This document shows, one piece after another, positions 51,556 through 61,767 of a stretch of DNA of 64,000 nucleotides. Both the position numbers and the translations under genes were made by a program. This DNA is from Salisediminibacterium halotolerans (GTDB lineage Bacteria; Bacillota; Bacilli; Bacillales; Salisediminibacteriaceae). How positions within the stretch are numbered: the stretch's first letter is position 1; every line of letters begins with the position of its first letter. The notes beneath the pieces were generated by a model. That model did no database searches. It was not told the origin of the DNA and saw nothing but the letters and a program-made list of their open reading frames with translations. Location of the stretch: the NCBI RefSeq assembly GCF_003814815.1, contig NZ_RKQQ01000003.1:434001-498000 (forward strand), written 5' to 3'.

Positions 51556-53157
51556 ATGTTAGATGTAAACAAAGTCGGACTGCGTTTTGGCGATCAAAAA
51601 CTTTTTGAAGATGTGAATATAAAATTTACTCCGGGCAATTGTTACGGCTTGATCGGTGCAAACGGCGCAGGCAAGTCAACTTTTCTGAAAATTTTATCCG
51701 GCGAGATCGAACCGCAGGACGGCAACGTTCATTTAGCGAAAGATCACCGCATGGCTGTTTTAAAACAGGATCACTTTCAATATGAGAACGATGTCGTTCT
51801 CGATGTTGTCATGATGGGACATGAACGAATGTACGAAGTCATGCAGGAGAAGAATGAGATTTATATGAAACCCGATTTCTCCGACGAGGACGGAATGAAA
51901 GCAGCGGAACTTGAAGCTGAATTTGCTGAGATGAACGGGTATGAAGCGGAATCAGATGCTGCCGTCCTTTTAAAGGGGTTGGGCGTTTCTGAAGATTTGC
52001 ATTCGAAAACACTGTCTGAACTGACCGGTTCAGACAAAGTGAAAGTTTTGCTTGCGCAAGCTTTATTTGGCAACCCGGATGTGCTTCTTTTGGATGAGCC
52101 GACCAATAACTTAGATATTCAAGCGATTCAATGGCTGGAGGAATTTTTAATCAATTTTGAGAACACGGTTATTGTCGTTTCCCACGACCGGCATTTTCTT
52201 AACCATGTTTGCACGCACATTGCAGATATTGATTACGGAAAGATTCAGCTCTATGTCGGAAACTATGATTTCTGGTATGAATCCAGTCAGCTCGCGATGA
52301 AAATGGCGCAAGAACAAAACAAGAAAAAAGAAGAGAAGATTAAAGATTTAAAGGAATTTATCGCCCGCTTCAGTGCGAATGCATCGAAATCAAAACAGGC
52401 GACATCACGCAAAAAACTGCTTGATAAAATTGAACTGGATGATATTCAGCCGTCTTCAAGGAAGTACCCGTATATCGCGTTTAAACCGGAACGCGAGATC
52501 GGTAATGATGTACTCGAAGTGAAAAACTTATCGAAAACGGTAAACGGTGAAAAAGTGCTCGATAATGTCAGTTTCACGATCGACCGTGATGACAAAGTGG
52601 CACTTGTCGGACCAAAAGAAATTGCGAAAACGACGTTAATGCAAATTTTAATGGGCGAAGTTGAACCTGATGAGGGGACGTATAAATGGGGCATTACAAC
52701 GAGCCAAACGTATTTCCCTAAAGACAACTCGCCGTACTTTGAAGGCAAAGATGTGACACTTGTCGATTGGCTTCGCGAATATTCGCCTGAAGATCAAACA
52801 GAAACGTTTATTCGCGGGTTCCTCGGGCGAATGCTCTTTTCCGGTGAAGAAGCGAAGAAAAAAGCGCCGGTGTTATCCGGCGGCGAAAAAGTGCGCTGTA
52901 TGCTGTCAAAAATGATGCTTTCTGAAGCGAATGTGATGCTTTTGGATGAGCCGACGAACCATTTGGATCTAGAAGCGATTACAGCGTTAAATAACGGGTT
53001 GATTCAATTCAAAGGTGTATTGATCTTTGCAAGTCACGACTTGCAATTCAATGAGTCGATCGCCAACCGCATTATCGAACTAAAAGAAACCGGCGTTTAT
53101 GACAAAAAAATCTCATATAATGAGTACTTGCAAGAAAAACTGCAAACATCCTCATAA
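51556..53157 (+). CDS. ABC-F family ATPase (YkpA/YbiT type)
   Basis: A 533-aa soluble tandem ATPase. The first Walker A is GLIGANGAGKST, with Walker B VLLLDEPTNNLD. The linker (about residues 245-300) is charged and helical. The second Walker A is degenerate (GPKEIAKTT) and the first signature is LTGSDK. As I recall, both variations are common in the YkpA/YbiT subgroup and need not mean loss of function. ABC-F proteins act on the ribosome. Start chosen by family (MLDVNKVGLRFG); ATGs at 51544 and 51547 are alternatives next to GAGG. Confidence 0.88.
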   Translation: MLDVNKVGLRFGDQKLFEDVNIKFTPGNCYGLIGANGAGKSTFLKILSGEIEPQDGNVHLAKDHRMAVLKQDHFQYENDVVLDVVMMGHERMYEVMQEKNEIYMKPDFSDEDGMKAAELEAEFAEMNGYEAESDAAVLLKGLGVSEDLHSKTLSELTGSDKVKVLLAQALFGNPDVLLLDEPTNNLDIQAIQWLEEFLINFENTVIVVSHDRHFLNHVCTHIADIDYGKIQLYVGNYDFWYESSQLAMKMAQEQNKKKEEKIKDLKEFIARFSANASKSKQATSRKKLLDKIELDDIQPSSRKYPYIAFKPEREIGNDVLEVKNLSKTVNGEKVLDNVSFTIDRDDKVALVGPKEIAKTTLMQILMGEVEPDEGTYKWGITTSQTYFPKDNSPYFEGKDVTLVDWLREYSPEDQTETFIRGFLGRMLFSGEEAKKKAPVLSGGEKVRCMLSKMMLSEANVMLLDEPTNHLDLEAITALNNGLIQFKGVLIFASHDLQFNESIANRIIELKETGVYDKKISYNEYLQEKLQTSS

Positions 53158-53161
53158 AATT

Positions 53162-53192
53162 AAGCCCCGATCAACTAATGATCGGGGCTTTT
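53162..53192 (+). terminator. Intrinsic terminator of the ABC-F gene
   Basis: A perfect 12-bp stem (AAGCCCCGATCA / TGATCGGGGCTT) with a 5-nt loop and TTTTC tail. It is partly usable on the other strand for the DUF952 gene. Confidence 0.88.
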
Positions 53193-53214
53193 CTTTGTTG
53201 CAGCGGAAGTACGG

Positions 53215-53529
53215 TTAAGAAGCTGGGCAAGGTTCAATCAGTTCAGTGTCTTTTACAGCATCACTGTTTATATAGCCGTATACATGCGGAAACATCATAC
53301 CGCGCTCAGACACATCTTCATAAATGATTACGCTCTCTATCTGCTGCGGATCGATTTTCAATACATACAATGAACGGCTGTTTTCAAAACCGAGATCTTT
53401 AATTAACAGTTCGAGCTGGCCCGGTTCTGCACAAGGAATATAGCCGAGTTCATCGAAATTTTCCGGCCAATACTCATCTTCTTCGCGGACTGACAGCCAT
53501 TCCTCCGGCTTCATCACATAATATATCAT
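53215..53529 (-). CDS. DUF952 family protein
   Basis: A 104-aa protein with DUF952 landmarks: an N-terminal IYYVMKPEEW strand and helix, the GYIPCAEPGQLELLI segment (usually FIHCS...Q) and the C-terminal FPHVYGYINSDAV block. The function of the family is unknown. The ATG at 53529 follows GGGAGGGA; the frame upstream has no ribosome binding site. Between it and addA (53530-53722 lies upstream of this gene) I see nothing recognisable. Confidence 0.8.
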   Translation of the reverse strand: MIYYVMKPEEWLSVREEDEYWPENFDELGYIPCAEPGQLELLIKDLGFENSRSLYVLKIDPQQIESVIIYEDVSERGMMFPHVYGYINSDAVKDTELIEPCPAS

Positions 53530-53722
53530 CGGTAGTCCCTCCCTGCAGATCATTTCTGTAAATACAGTATAACGCGTTTTCCTGCCTTTGGAAGGGTTAT
53601 CCCGTGACAATTCACCGAACGTATACGGCAAGTTTTACTAATATGACGGCAACCGTTAACTGTATTTTTGACTGATGATCATCAACACGCTGCGGTTAAT
53701 CTCCTTCTTTATAAACTGGTCC

Positions 53723-56700
53723 TTATTTCATCGGGACTGTGCTGCCGATATCGAATAAATACAAGTAGGCCTCAGCAACCGTTTCATTCCAGCTGCTTTC
53801 CAGCGCCTCGCAGTACAAATCAATTTGAAACTTATATTTGTTAAAAAAGTGATCTTGAATGGCTTCGTTTGACCAAGTGTCAAATTTACCGCGGATACGG
53901 TCGGTTTTATAATCAACTACACAAAGCGTGCCGTCCTCTTCGCGGAACACCGCATCGATCATCCCTTGTACAAACACGCGTTCCTCTAAAGAGCCTTCCC
54001 AGTTGCTGTATGCCCGATGAGCTGGAAGCAGATAACTGAAAGGAATTTCTCTTTCGACTTGAGAGGCACATTTCATCCGCCGGCCGATTGCAGAACTGAA
54101 AAAAGCCGATATATCATGCGGTGCAATTTGCGCAGCTTCTGCTTCGAGCATTTGGTCTTTTTTCATCCATTCGTTTAGTTGCTCTTGCACCTGCTCGGGT
54201 TCGGTTTTAGTTAAATTGATTCTCTCCATCGCTTCATGGATGACGGTGCCGATTTCCGCCGCGGATAATTTATCTTTTTGCAGGAACGCGGGTCTTTCGG
54301 CAAAATCCGTTTCAAACGTACGAATAAATTCTTCGCTGCTGTAATCAGCTTCCCGGTCTTTTTTCAGCTCGGTCACCGTCTGCTTAGCTTGAAAAACAGT
54401 CGCATCGTGAAACGGATACGACCAGTTCAAGCGGTCGCGTATTGTCTCTTCCAACGCTTCATCTGCTCCCGGTACCGGCTTAAATGAAGCCAACGCCTGC
54501 TCGATGATATGGTTTTTTGCTTCGCCTTCGGACTGTTTGACAGCCAAGTCCGAACTTTTTATTGCCCGGACTGTCCAAATGGAGGGATCTTCCGCCCAAG
54601 CGGCGGCAAGATCTGTTTTTGCCGTTTCATATGCTGATTGCAGATCGCGGAATGCGCGGTGACGGTAAAGTGAGAGGCCAAGCCAATCAATAAATGACGT
54701 GCTTTTTTCACGGTCCGCTTCCGGCAGCACCCAATCGTCGGCGTCTTTCGCCTGCGACCACTTTTCAACTTTTTTCTGCAGATCACTGACAGTTCCGATC
54801 AGAAATAACTTTTCTTTCGCCCGTGTCATCGCCACATACATTACCCGCATTTCTTCAGCACTCATTTCGTTTTTAACCCGGTTTTTCAGCACTTGCTGCG
54901 GGATGCTCGGGTAGGCGGTCCGAAGATCAGGATCAATCATTTTCGAAGCAAATCCGAGTTCTTTATGCATTAAATAAGGCTGATTAACATCGCTCATATT
55001 GAATGGTTTCCCTAACCCCGTAAACATGACGACCGGAAATTCGAGCCCCTTACTTTTATGAACAGTCATTAGCCGAACGACGTCTTCTTGTTCCCCGACA
55101 GCACGGGCTGCGCCAAGATCATCTCCTCTTTCTTCCATCCGTTCAATGAAACGAAGGAAACGAAACAAGCCGCGAAAAGACGTCTCTTCGTACCCTTTCG
55201 CCCGGTCATAGAGCGCTTGCAGATTGGCTTGCCGCTGTTTTCCTCCCGGCATCCCTCCGGCGTAAGCTACATAGCCGGTTTCTTCATAGATCTGCCAGAT
55301 CAAGCGTGATAATGAACCGGACCGGGCACAGTTGCGCCAATGTTCAAGACGTTGTTTAAAAGCGGTTAATGTGTGGTGTAAACTTGGATCCTTTCCATCT
55401 GTCCCCTCAAGGACACGAATTACAGCACTGTAAAATGACCCGTTTTTATCGTAAAGCCGCACAGCAGCTAACTGTTCTTCATTCAGGCCGACGACCGGGG
55501 AGCGTAAAACGGCAGCCAGCGGGATATCCTGATAAGGATTATCGATAATTTTCAGCAAGGAAAGCATCGTCTGAACTTCTGTGGCATGAAAATAGCCGGA
55601 AGATAAATCAGCATAGGCCGGAATTCCTGATTGCCGCAGCTCATCGAGAATCGTTTCTGCCCAGGGCATTGAACGCATAAGAATCACAATGTCCCGGTAT
55701 TGAACGGGACGGGTTGCGCCGAGTGATTTGTCGAACACCGGACGCTTACTCTCGATTATCCCCTGAATCTCCGCCGCGATTGCCTTTGCCTCCACTTCTG
55801 ATTTTGCTAATTCTTCGGCGTCATCATCTGACTCATCAGCTTGCTTTTGAGACGAATTCGCTTCGTCTACAAGAACGACGGACGTTTCTGCATCGATGCT
55901 TTCATCATAATCGGTATTGCCGATTTTCAGTTCAGCAGCGTCGTCGTAGGCGATATCGCCTACGCTTTCATCCATAAGCTGCCGAAAAACGTAGTTTGTA
56001 CTTTGCAGCACTTCTTTTCGGCTCCGGAAATTTTTAGCTAAGTCAATTCTTAAACCAGCACCGCTTCCGTCCGGCGAATAACTTTTATATTTTTCGATAA
56101 AAATCGACGGTTCCGCGAGCCTGAAACGATAGATCGACTGCTTGACATCACCGACCATAAAGCGGTTATCTCCAGCAGATATAAGGGTGAGAATCGTTTC
56201 TTGCACAGCGTTGGTATCCTGATATTCGTCAATCAAAAGCTCATGAAAATAGCGGCTGTACTGACGGGCAATATCCGACGGCGCAAATTCTTTTCGTTCT
56301 TCAGTCAGAATACGGAGCGTTAAATGCTCAAGGTCGGAAAAATCGAGAATTCCCCGCGCTTTTTTTTCCTGGAAAAAACGCTGCTGAAATTCAATTGTTA
56401 ATTCCATCAGTTTTCTAATCGAGGAGCTCATTTCCTGTAAATCCGTCAGCAATATTTCTTCCGGCGCTGTGAAGTAACTTTTTTTCACCTCGCCGATCAC
56501 ATCTTTGTAGGCATTACGGTTGTTTTGCGCGGCTTTTTTTAAGTTTTCATCAACTTCGTCTTTTTTTGTGATCGAAGGGACTTTTGCTGCAAACGGAATG
56601 GTTTCAACCGCTTCAGCTAATCGGCGGTAGTCAGTTTCAGCGAGTGCGGCGGCAATGCCTTTGTACTCTGCTATGATGACATCTAAATATTTCTGCGGTC

Positions 56701-57451
56701 CGCTCGGCGCTTCTGCTGCTTCCCATGCTTTAGCTGCCAGGTCTGAAGCTTGAGCAAGCGACTTTTTAATCGCCTGAATCATTTCGTTATACCAAGGCAG
56801 CGAAGTGATCTCTGCCGCAGAAATTGTCTCGTACTTCTCGGCATTTTCTCGCAGCCACTTTTCAGGACGGGGATGACTGCGCGAAAACCGGTCGAGCTGC
56901 AGGACGATTCGGCGCAGTTCTTCATCTGAGCGGTCGCCGGAGTAACGGTCAACGAGGTCGAAAAAAGAGCTGTTATTGGCTTCATACTCTTCTTCGAACA
57001 AACTATCAAGCACTTCTTCTTTTAACAGTTCGCTTTCAATTTCATCGGTAATCCGAAATTGCGGATCAATATCGACTAAGTAATAATACTGGCGCACGAC
57101 ATTCATGCAAAAAGAATGGAGTGTCGAAATCGGCGCTCGCTGTAAGAGTGTCAGTTGGCGCCGTAAGTGGACGGAGTCCGGGTGTTGTTTTATTTTGTCT
57201 TCCAAAACTTTTCCGATTCGGTGGCGCATTTCGGCGGCAGCAGCGTTAGTAAACGTCACAACGAGCATGCGGTCAATATCAGCCGGATGATGGGCTTCGG
57301 TGACTTTACGAATAATTCTTTCGACTAAAACGGCGGTTTTTCCACTTCCGGCAGCAGCAGCTACAAGGATATTATTTCCTTCTGCGCTGATCGCATCCCA
57401 TTGTTCATCCGTCCATGGCGACGAATCTGGTTTTGCTTTCCGCTGAATCAT
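53723..57451 (-). CDS. addA: ATP-dependent helicase/nuclease subunit A
   Basis: A 1242-aa subunit of AddAB, the Firmicute counterpart of RecBCD that processes double-strand breaks for RecA. It has a UvrD-type helicase with Walker A AAAGSGKTAV (about residues 32-41), DEYQDTN as motif II and MTVHKSKGLEFP. The C-terminal RecB-type nuclease has the VVDYKTD motif. Full length. It overlaps addB by 4 bp. Confidence 0.96.
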   Translation of the reverse strand: MIQRKAKPDSSPWTDEQWDAISAEGNNILVAAAAGSGKTAVLVERIIRKVTEAHHPADIDRMLVVTFTNAAAAEMRHRIGKVLEDKIKQHPDSVHLRRQLTLLQRAPISTLHSFCMNVVRQYYYLVDIDPQFRITDEIESELLKEEVLDSLFEEEYEANNSSFFDLVDRYSGDRSDEELRRIVLQLDRFSRSHPRPEKWLRENAEKYETISAAEITSLPWYNEMIQAIKKSLAQASDLAAKAWEAAEAPSGPQKYLDVIIAEYKGIAAALAETDYRRLAEAVETIPFAAKVPSITKKDEVDENLKKAAQNNRNAYKDVIGEVKKSYFTAPEEILLTDLQEMSSSIRKLMELTIEFQQRFFQEKKARGILDFSDLEHLTLRILTEERKEFAPSDIARQYSRYFHELLIDEYQDTNAVQETILTLISAGDNRFMVGDVKQSIYRFRLAEPSIFIEKYKSYSPDGSGAGLRIDLAKNFRSRKEVLQSTNYVFRQLMDESVGDIAYDDAAELKIGNTDYDESIDAETSVVLVDEANSSQKQADESDDDAEELAKSEVEAKAIAAEIQGIIESKRPVFDKSLGATRPVQYRDIVILMRSMPWAETILDELRQSGIPAYADLSSGYFHATEVQTMLSLLKIIDNPYQDIPLAAVLRSPVVGLNEEQLAAVRLYDKNGSFYSAVIRVLEGTDGKDPSLHHTLTAFKQRLEHWRNCARSGSLSRLIWQIYEETGYVAYAGGMPGGKQRQANLQALYDRAKGYEETSFRGLFRFLRFIERMEERGDDLGAARAVGEQEDVVRLMTVHKSKGLEFPVVMFTGLGKPFNMSDVNQPYLMHKELGFASKMIDPDLRTAYPSIPQQVLKNRVKNEMSAEEMRVMYVAMTRAKEKLFLIGTVSDLQKKVEKWSQAKDADDWVLPEADREKSTSFIDWLGLSLYRHRAFRDLQSAYETAKTDLAAAWAEDPSIWTVRAIKSSDLAVKQSEGEAKNHIIEQALASFKPVPGADEALEETIRDRLNWSYPFHDATVFQAKQTVTELKKDREADYSSEEFIRTFETDFAERPAFLQKDKLSAAEIGTVIHEAMERINLTKTEPEQVQEQLNEWMKKDQMLEAEAAQIAPHDISAFFSSAIGRRMKCASQVEREIPFSYLLPAHRAYSNWEGSLEERVFVQGMIDAVFREEDGTLCVVDYKTDRIRGKFDTWSNEAIQDHFFNKYKFQIDLYCEALESSWNETVAEAYLYLFDIGSTVPMK

Positions 57452-60400
57452 CGGTTTCCTCCTTTGGGATCATTTTCTAAGACAGTAAGAATATCGTCAT
57501 TATCTTTGCTGCGCAAATAGCGGTAATCATTTTCTTCTAATGAAGGATCAAATTGACAAAAAGATTTATAACTGCAGTATGTGCAAGGAACTTTTTGTTT
57601 TTTCTTAAACGGCGTTAATGACGTGTCGCCGGCTGTGATTGCTGAAGCAGCGTACTTTACCTGTTCTCGTAAAAACATGCGGAGCCGTTCGTAGTCGTTA
57701 TCATTAATCACCCGCGACCGTTTTCCGAGCTTTCCGTCTTTATTTTTTGTTACAGGGACGATCTCTGAAGACTGACCGTTGTCGAGTGATTTATCCATTT
57801 CTTCGATAACCGACGGATCGGACGAGAGCAATCCTTTCATTTTAAACTGTTCCATCATTTTAGCTTCAATCTCGTCAGCTGACAGTTTAGTGTCAGCTGT
57901 GACAATCGGGTTATGCACATGAAAATATAGCACGCCTGCAGGGGTGACCTCTGTTTGAAACCACTTACCGCCGTGTGTCAGCAGAACATCCAGATACAAA
58001 AGCATCTGCATGGAGAGTCCGTAATAAATATCATCGAGCCGCAAATCTTGTGCGCTTGATTTGTAATCAATAATCCGCACGTATATGCCGTCTTCGCGCT
58101 CGGCACGGTCGACCCGGTCAATTCGGCCGATCAGCTCTACTTTAACCCCATTATCCAACGTTACCGTCAGAGGCGGCAGTTCGCCTCCGGGACCAAAATC
58201 AACTTCAAGTCCGGCTGGTGAAAAACCGGATTTTTGCGCTTGCTTTGCTAAGACGATCGAAGCGCGTGTGACAACTTCTTCAAGTTTTTTTTGCACATAC
58301 ATATGCCGGTGTGAACTGCGAAAAATTTCACGCTGGATTTTAGGCGCCAAATTCTCAACAATCTGCTTAGATCTGACAGCTGCTTCGCCCTCGGTTAAAT
58401 CTTTGAAATCGATCGCTTCTGCATTCAACGACTCGGCCATTTCCTTTAATGCCGCATGAAAAAGTTGGCCGATGTCAGGAGCTTCCAGTTTGAATGTTTC
58501 CCGTTCTTTTAACTTCAGGCCGTAATTGGCATATTGCTGAAACGGACAAGAATAATATTGTTCCATTCGCGACACACTCGTTTTTAATTGCTCGCCGTAC
58601 AGCTGTTTTGATGTCGCTGCCTGCAGCGAAACCGGCACATTCCGGTAAAACAGGCTCTTTAATGCTGTTTCAGCCTGAACATCAGGCGGGTTTTGCACGG
58701 CAAAATAGTTGTATGCCGCCCACCAGATCGATGAAACCGGGTATCCTTGTTTCCATTGCTGAAGCTGTGCTGTCATATGAGAGACCGTTTTTTTCTTTGT
58801 TGTGACAAACGCCAGTTCTTCATCTTCTGTCAACACATCCAAAGAAGAATCAAAAACCGTTTCTGCTTGCAAAGCGGGAAACATTTCATACAAATGGTTT
58901 AAAATCATCGATGGCTGAAGCGTCCGGCCTTCTTGATCGGCGAGTGCATAACTGATATAAAGCCTGTCTTTTGCGGAAGTTTGCGCCAAATATACGAGAA
59001 ACGATTCGTTCATGAGTTGTCTTTCAGCCCCCGGGGCCAACACCCAGCCTTGTTTTTCCAAGACCGTTCGTTCGTCTTCAGAAATCATGCTCGTTTCATC
59101 GGGAGACGCAGGGATAATCCCTTCATTGGCGCCCATTAAAAACGTGCAGTCCACAGCACTTAACCGCGAAGTTTCCATGTTGGCCACGACGACTTGATCG
59201 AAGGCCGGCGGAATAATTGAAAATGTCATGCCCTCTAAACCGGCTTCAATCATTTGCGTGAACAGTTGTAGAGAAATCGGTTTGTTATCAGCGGTTTCGA
59301 CAACTTGATCTAACAGCTGAACGATTTCCCGCCAAACTTGATCGTGCTGTCGCGCCTCTTGCGGTTTGCCCTCGGATTCCGCCCGCTCTCTCAAGCGCGA
59401 CAGTTTAAGCGGTGCATCGACATCTTCAAGCAGCTGAAATAGCGAAGCGGCAAAGTCTTGCATCGTCTGCGAATTTTTGATCCGGTCTTGAAAACGGACG
59501 AAAGGTGCGGTTAGCTTATCTTTAAGTCTGTTAATTTCTTCTTCCATTTCGATTTCAGCTCCGGCAGCTTCAAGGTCGCGCTCTACTGTCGTACCGAACT
59601 GCCGATAAATCCAGCGTTTTCCCGAATACCAAGAAGAACCGCGAATACCGTAAGCAATGACGTAGTTTTCCAATCGATCAATATCCTCGCGGACAGATTC
59701 ATCATCCAAATCCGTCGGTATCTCGGTTTTCAACGCGCGAAACACGGATTCATAACGCCAGTGCTGCTGGATGATTTCTAACGATGAGCGGATGAATTCG
59801 ACGAGCGGGTGGTACAGAGCGGATTGTTCTTGGTCGAAAAAAAACGGCAAGCCCTCAGATTCAAACTGCGTTTCGATGTAGTGGCGATAATCGTCGATAT
59901 TACGCAGAAAAATCGCAAACTGGCGGTAACGCATGCCTTCATCGCGGACAAGCCGTTTGATTTCCCGGGCACACCAGGCAACTTCCGCCCGTCTGTTCAC
60001 AGCATTGATCAAGCGAATCCCGGTGTGATCGGCGGCCGGCGCGGCCGGGCGCCGGACGCTCTCGCGCTCAAGGTGCGCCAATGCTTCGGTTTTGAACCGT
60101 TTTTGTTCATCGTATTCAAATATTGCCGGATTCGGGAGATTTAAATGATCGATCATCTCTTTTAGTTCCAGAAATGTCGATTTCGTTTCATAAAATAGAT
60201 CAAGCGGGTGCAGTTCTTCATCAAGCGCAGGCGGTCTGTCTGCTGTTAATACAAAAACAAGCTCGTTAACCGTTTCGAGCAGCGATGCAAGCACGGACTG
60301 CTCCAAAGGAGTGAAACTGTGAAAACCGTCAATATAAACGGAGGCAGAATGCAAATATTCACTGTGCGGCAGACGCTCAGCGAGAAGTTGAAGGTTATCT

Positions 60401-60930
60401 TCGCTGTCAAGATACAACTCAGCTGTTTCTTGTTCAAATTGAGACATGATCATTGCCAAATCGGACAGTTTGTCGATTAACAGCTGATCGGCCCCGTTCG
60501 GAAGCGTCTCGGTCATTGCAGTCGAGGAAATATGATGACGCTTGAGTTCTGTTATCATTTTTTCGGTTTTTTCAATAAATCCGTGGTTTTCAGATGCCTT
60601 TTCGAAGATTCGAAAGTTCTTTTTTTCTTTCTCGGTAATTTTTCGCAGCAGCATATGTATGCCGTTCTTTTTTAACGGCAAAAAACTTTTCCCGCCTGTC
60701 TCTTTAATAACCCGCTGACTCAGCCTGGAGAAACTGAGAACTTCAATACGCGTTAAGCCTTTATCGGAACGTTCAATCAACTCTTTTTCCGCCTGGAAAG
60801 TCATTTGCTCAGGAACGATTAAAACGATCGGCGGACCGTCCGGATACCGGTCACATTCGTCGATGATACGGTTATAGACACTTTCCGTTTTTCCTGTCCC
60901 GGAACGTCCGAGATGAATTTGTACTGTCAA
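57448..60930 (-). CDS. addB: ATP-dependent helicase/nuclease subunit B
   Basis: A 1160-aa AddB, partner of AddA. The N-terminal Walker A GRSGTGKTE is intact but further helicase motifs are degenerate, as usual. The nuclease motif is IIDYKSSA, and four cysteines (one in YYSCPFQQYA, three in CTYCSYKSFCQF) form the iron-sulfur cluster site. Start: TTG at 60930, five bases after AGAGGTGG; the in-frame GTG at 60939 lies inside that site. First gene of addBA. Confidence 0.95.
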   Translation of the reverse strand: MTVQIHLGRSGTGKTESVYNRIIDECDRYPDGPPIVLIVPEQMTFQAEKELIERSDKGLTRIEVLSFSRLSQRVIKETGGKSFLPLKKNGIHMLLRKITEKEKKNFRIFEKASENHGFIEKTEKMITELKRHHISSTAMTETLPNGADQLLIDKLSDLAMIMSQFEQETAELYLDSEDNLQLLAERLPHSEYLHSASVYIDGFHSFTPLEQSVLASLLETVNELVFVLTADRPPALDEELHPLDLFYETKSTFLELKEMIDHLNLPNPAIFEYDEQKRFKTEALAHLERESVRRPAAPAADHTGIRLINAVNRRAEVAWCAREIKRLVRDEGMRYRQFAIFLRNIDDYRHYIETQFESEGLPFFFDQEQSALYHPLVEFIRSSLEIIQQHWRYESVFRALKTEIPTDLDDESVREDIDRLENYVIAYGIRGSSWYSGKRWIYRQFGTTVERDLEAAGAEIEMEEEINRLKDKLTAPFVRFQDRIKNSQTMQDFAASLFQLLEDVDAPLKLSRLRERAESEGKPQEARQHDQVWREIVQLLDQVVETADNKPISLQLFTQMIEAGLEGMTFSIIPPAFDQVVVANMETSRLSAVDCTFLMGANEGIIPASPDETSMISEDERTVLEKQGWVLAPGAERQLMNESFLVYLAQTSAKDRLYISYALADQEGRTLQPSMILNHLYEMFPALQAETVFDSSLDVLTEDEELAFVTTKKKTVSHMTAQLQQWKQGYPVSSIWWAAYNYFAVQNPPDVQAETALKSLFYRNVPVSLQAATSKQLYGEQLKTSVSRMEQYYSCPFQQYANYGLKLKERETFKLEAPDIGQLFHAALKEMAESLNAEAIDFKDLTEGEAAVRSKQIVENLAPKIQREIFRSSHRHMYVQKKLEEVVTRASIVLAKQAQKSGFSPAGLEVDFGPGGELPPLTVTLDNGVKVELIGRIDRVDRAEREDGIYVRIIDYKSSAQDLRLDDIYYGLSMQMLLYLDVLLTHGGKWFQTEVTPAGVLYFHVHNPIVTADTKLSADEIEAKMMEQFKMKGLLSSDPSVIEEMDKSLDNGQSSEIVPVTKNKDGKLGKRSRVINDNDYERLRMFLREQVKYAASAITAGDTSLTPFKKKQKVPCTYCSYKSFCQFDPSLEENDYRYLRSKDNDDILTVLENDPKGGNR

Positions 60931-61003
60931 TTCAGCCACCTCTTTTAGTTATACAAGCATATGTTCGTGTCTCCTATTGTATCAAATTGACGACATTCAA
61001 CAA

Positions 61004-61043
61004 GAACAAACGCACCCGAAACATTAACGGATGCGTTTGTTCA
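61004..61043 (-). terminator. Possible terminator of the TVP38 gene
   Basis: A 15-bp stem with one mismatch (GAACAAACGC paired with GCGTTTGTTC and inner pairs), overlapping the stop codon. The minus-strand tail is TTGTTG, so the U-tract is poor. Confidence 0.5.
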
Positions 61044-61712
61044 AATTTTTTCATCGGGCAGTAAATCGATGTCGATCTCTTTTTTCGCCAACCGTTTACG
61101 AACGATAACCGGTATCGAAAAGGCAATGATAAACGTCGAAACTGTTAAGAGGATCATATTGAGCGATAAATCAACGATCGAAGCGCCAAGAAAATTAAAT
61201 GCCAGTGTTCCGGGAATGATCCCGACCATCGTAGCGCTCATATAGGTCCGGAAAGGAACGCGGGAAAGCGCAGACAAATAACTCAAAAAATCAAAGTTTA
61301 TAACGGGGATAATGCGAAGCGACAAAATGTAAAAAAAACCGTTTTCTTCGATATTTTTTTGCAATTGCTCCGCCCGCCCAGTCCATTTCTTCGTTCTGAA
61401 ACGGTGCCCCATTTTTCGCATCACGATAAATGAGAGAGCAGCTCCCGACAGAGAACCGATATACGTTGCCGCCGGCCCGATAAACGGACCGAACGAAAGA
61501 CCGCCTGCAATAGCCATTACTGATGCAGGAAAAAGAACAAATGGCCGGATCGTGTAAAGAACGATAAAGACAAGCGGCGCTAAAATTCCAAAACTGAGCA
61601 TGAACGTTTGGATTTGACCGGGTGTAAATCGTAAATAGTTTTCGCTGAAATAAATTAATCCTAAAACAAGAGGAATAAATAAAGCGATCTTGATGAGTAA
61701 TCGTTTTGGCAT
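61041..61712 (-). CDS. TVP38/TMEM64 family (VTT domain) membrane protein
   Basis: A 223-aa DedA-like membrane protein with five or six hydrophobic segments. The signature region IRPFVLFPASVMAIAGGLSFG followed by GAALSF and FFYILSLRIIPVINFDF is typical of the VTT domain. Related proteins are implicated in lipid flipping and membrane homeostasis. Separate transcription unit between addBA and the FAD oxidoreductase gene. Confidence 0.88.
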   Translation of the reverse strand: MPKRLLIKIALFIPLVLGLIYFSENYLRFTPGQIQTFMLSFGILAPLVFIVLYTIRPFVLFPASVMAIAGGLSFGPFIGPAATYIGSLSGAALSFIVMRKMGHRFRTKKWTGRAEQLQKNIEENGFFYILSLRIIPVINFDFLSYLSALSRVPFRTYMSATMVGIIPGTLAFNFLGASIVDLSLNMILLTVSTFIIAFSIPVIVRKRLAKKEIDIDLLPDEKI

Positions 61713-61767
61713 AAACGTCCCTTCCTCAATAATACGGCGGTAATTGTAATTGGGTGATTGAAAGAGT

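Noticed and set aside
51556-53157. Degenerate second Walker A (GPKEIAKTT) and LTGSDK signature in the ABC-F protein as a sign of decay
   Set aside because: As I recall, YkpA/YbiT-type proteins commonly show these variants; the rest of both ATPase halves is intact.
55714-57290. Plus-strand frames within addA
   Set aside because: Shadows of addA, whose frame is intact with all family motifs.
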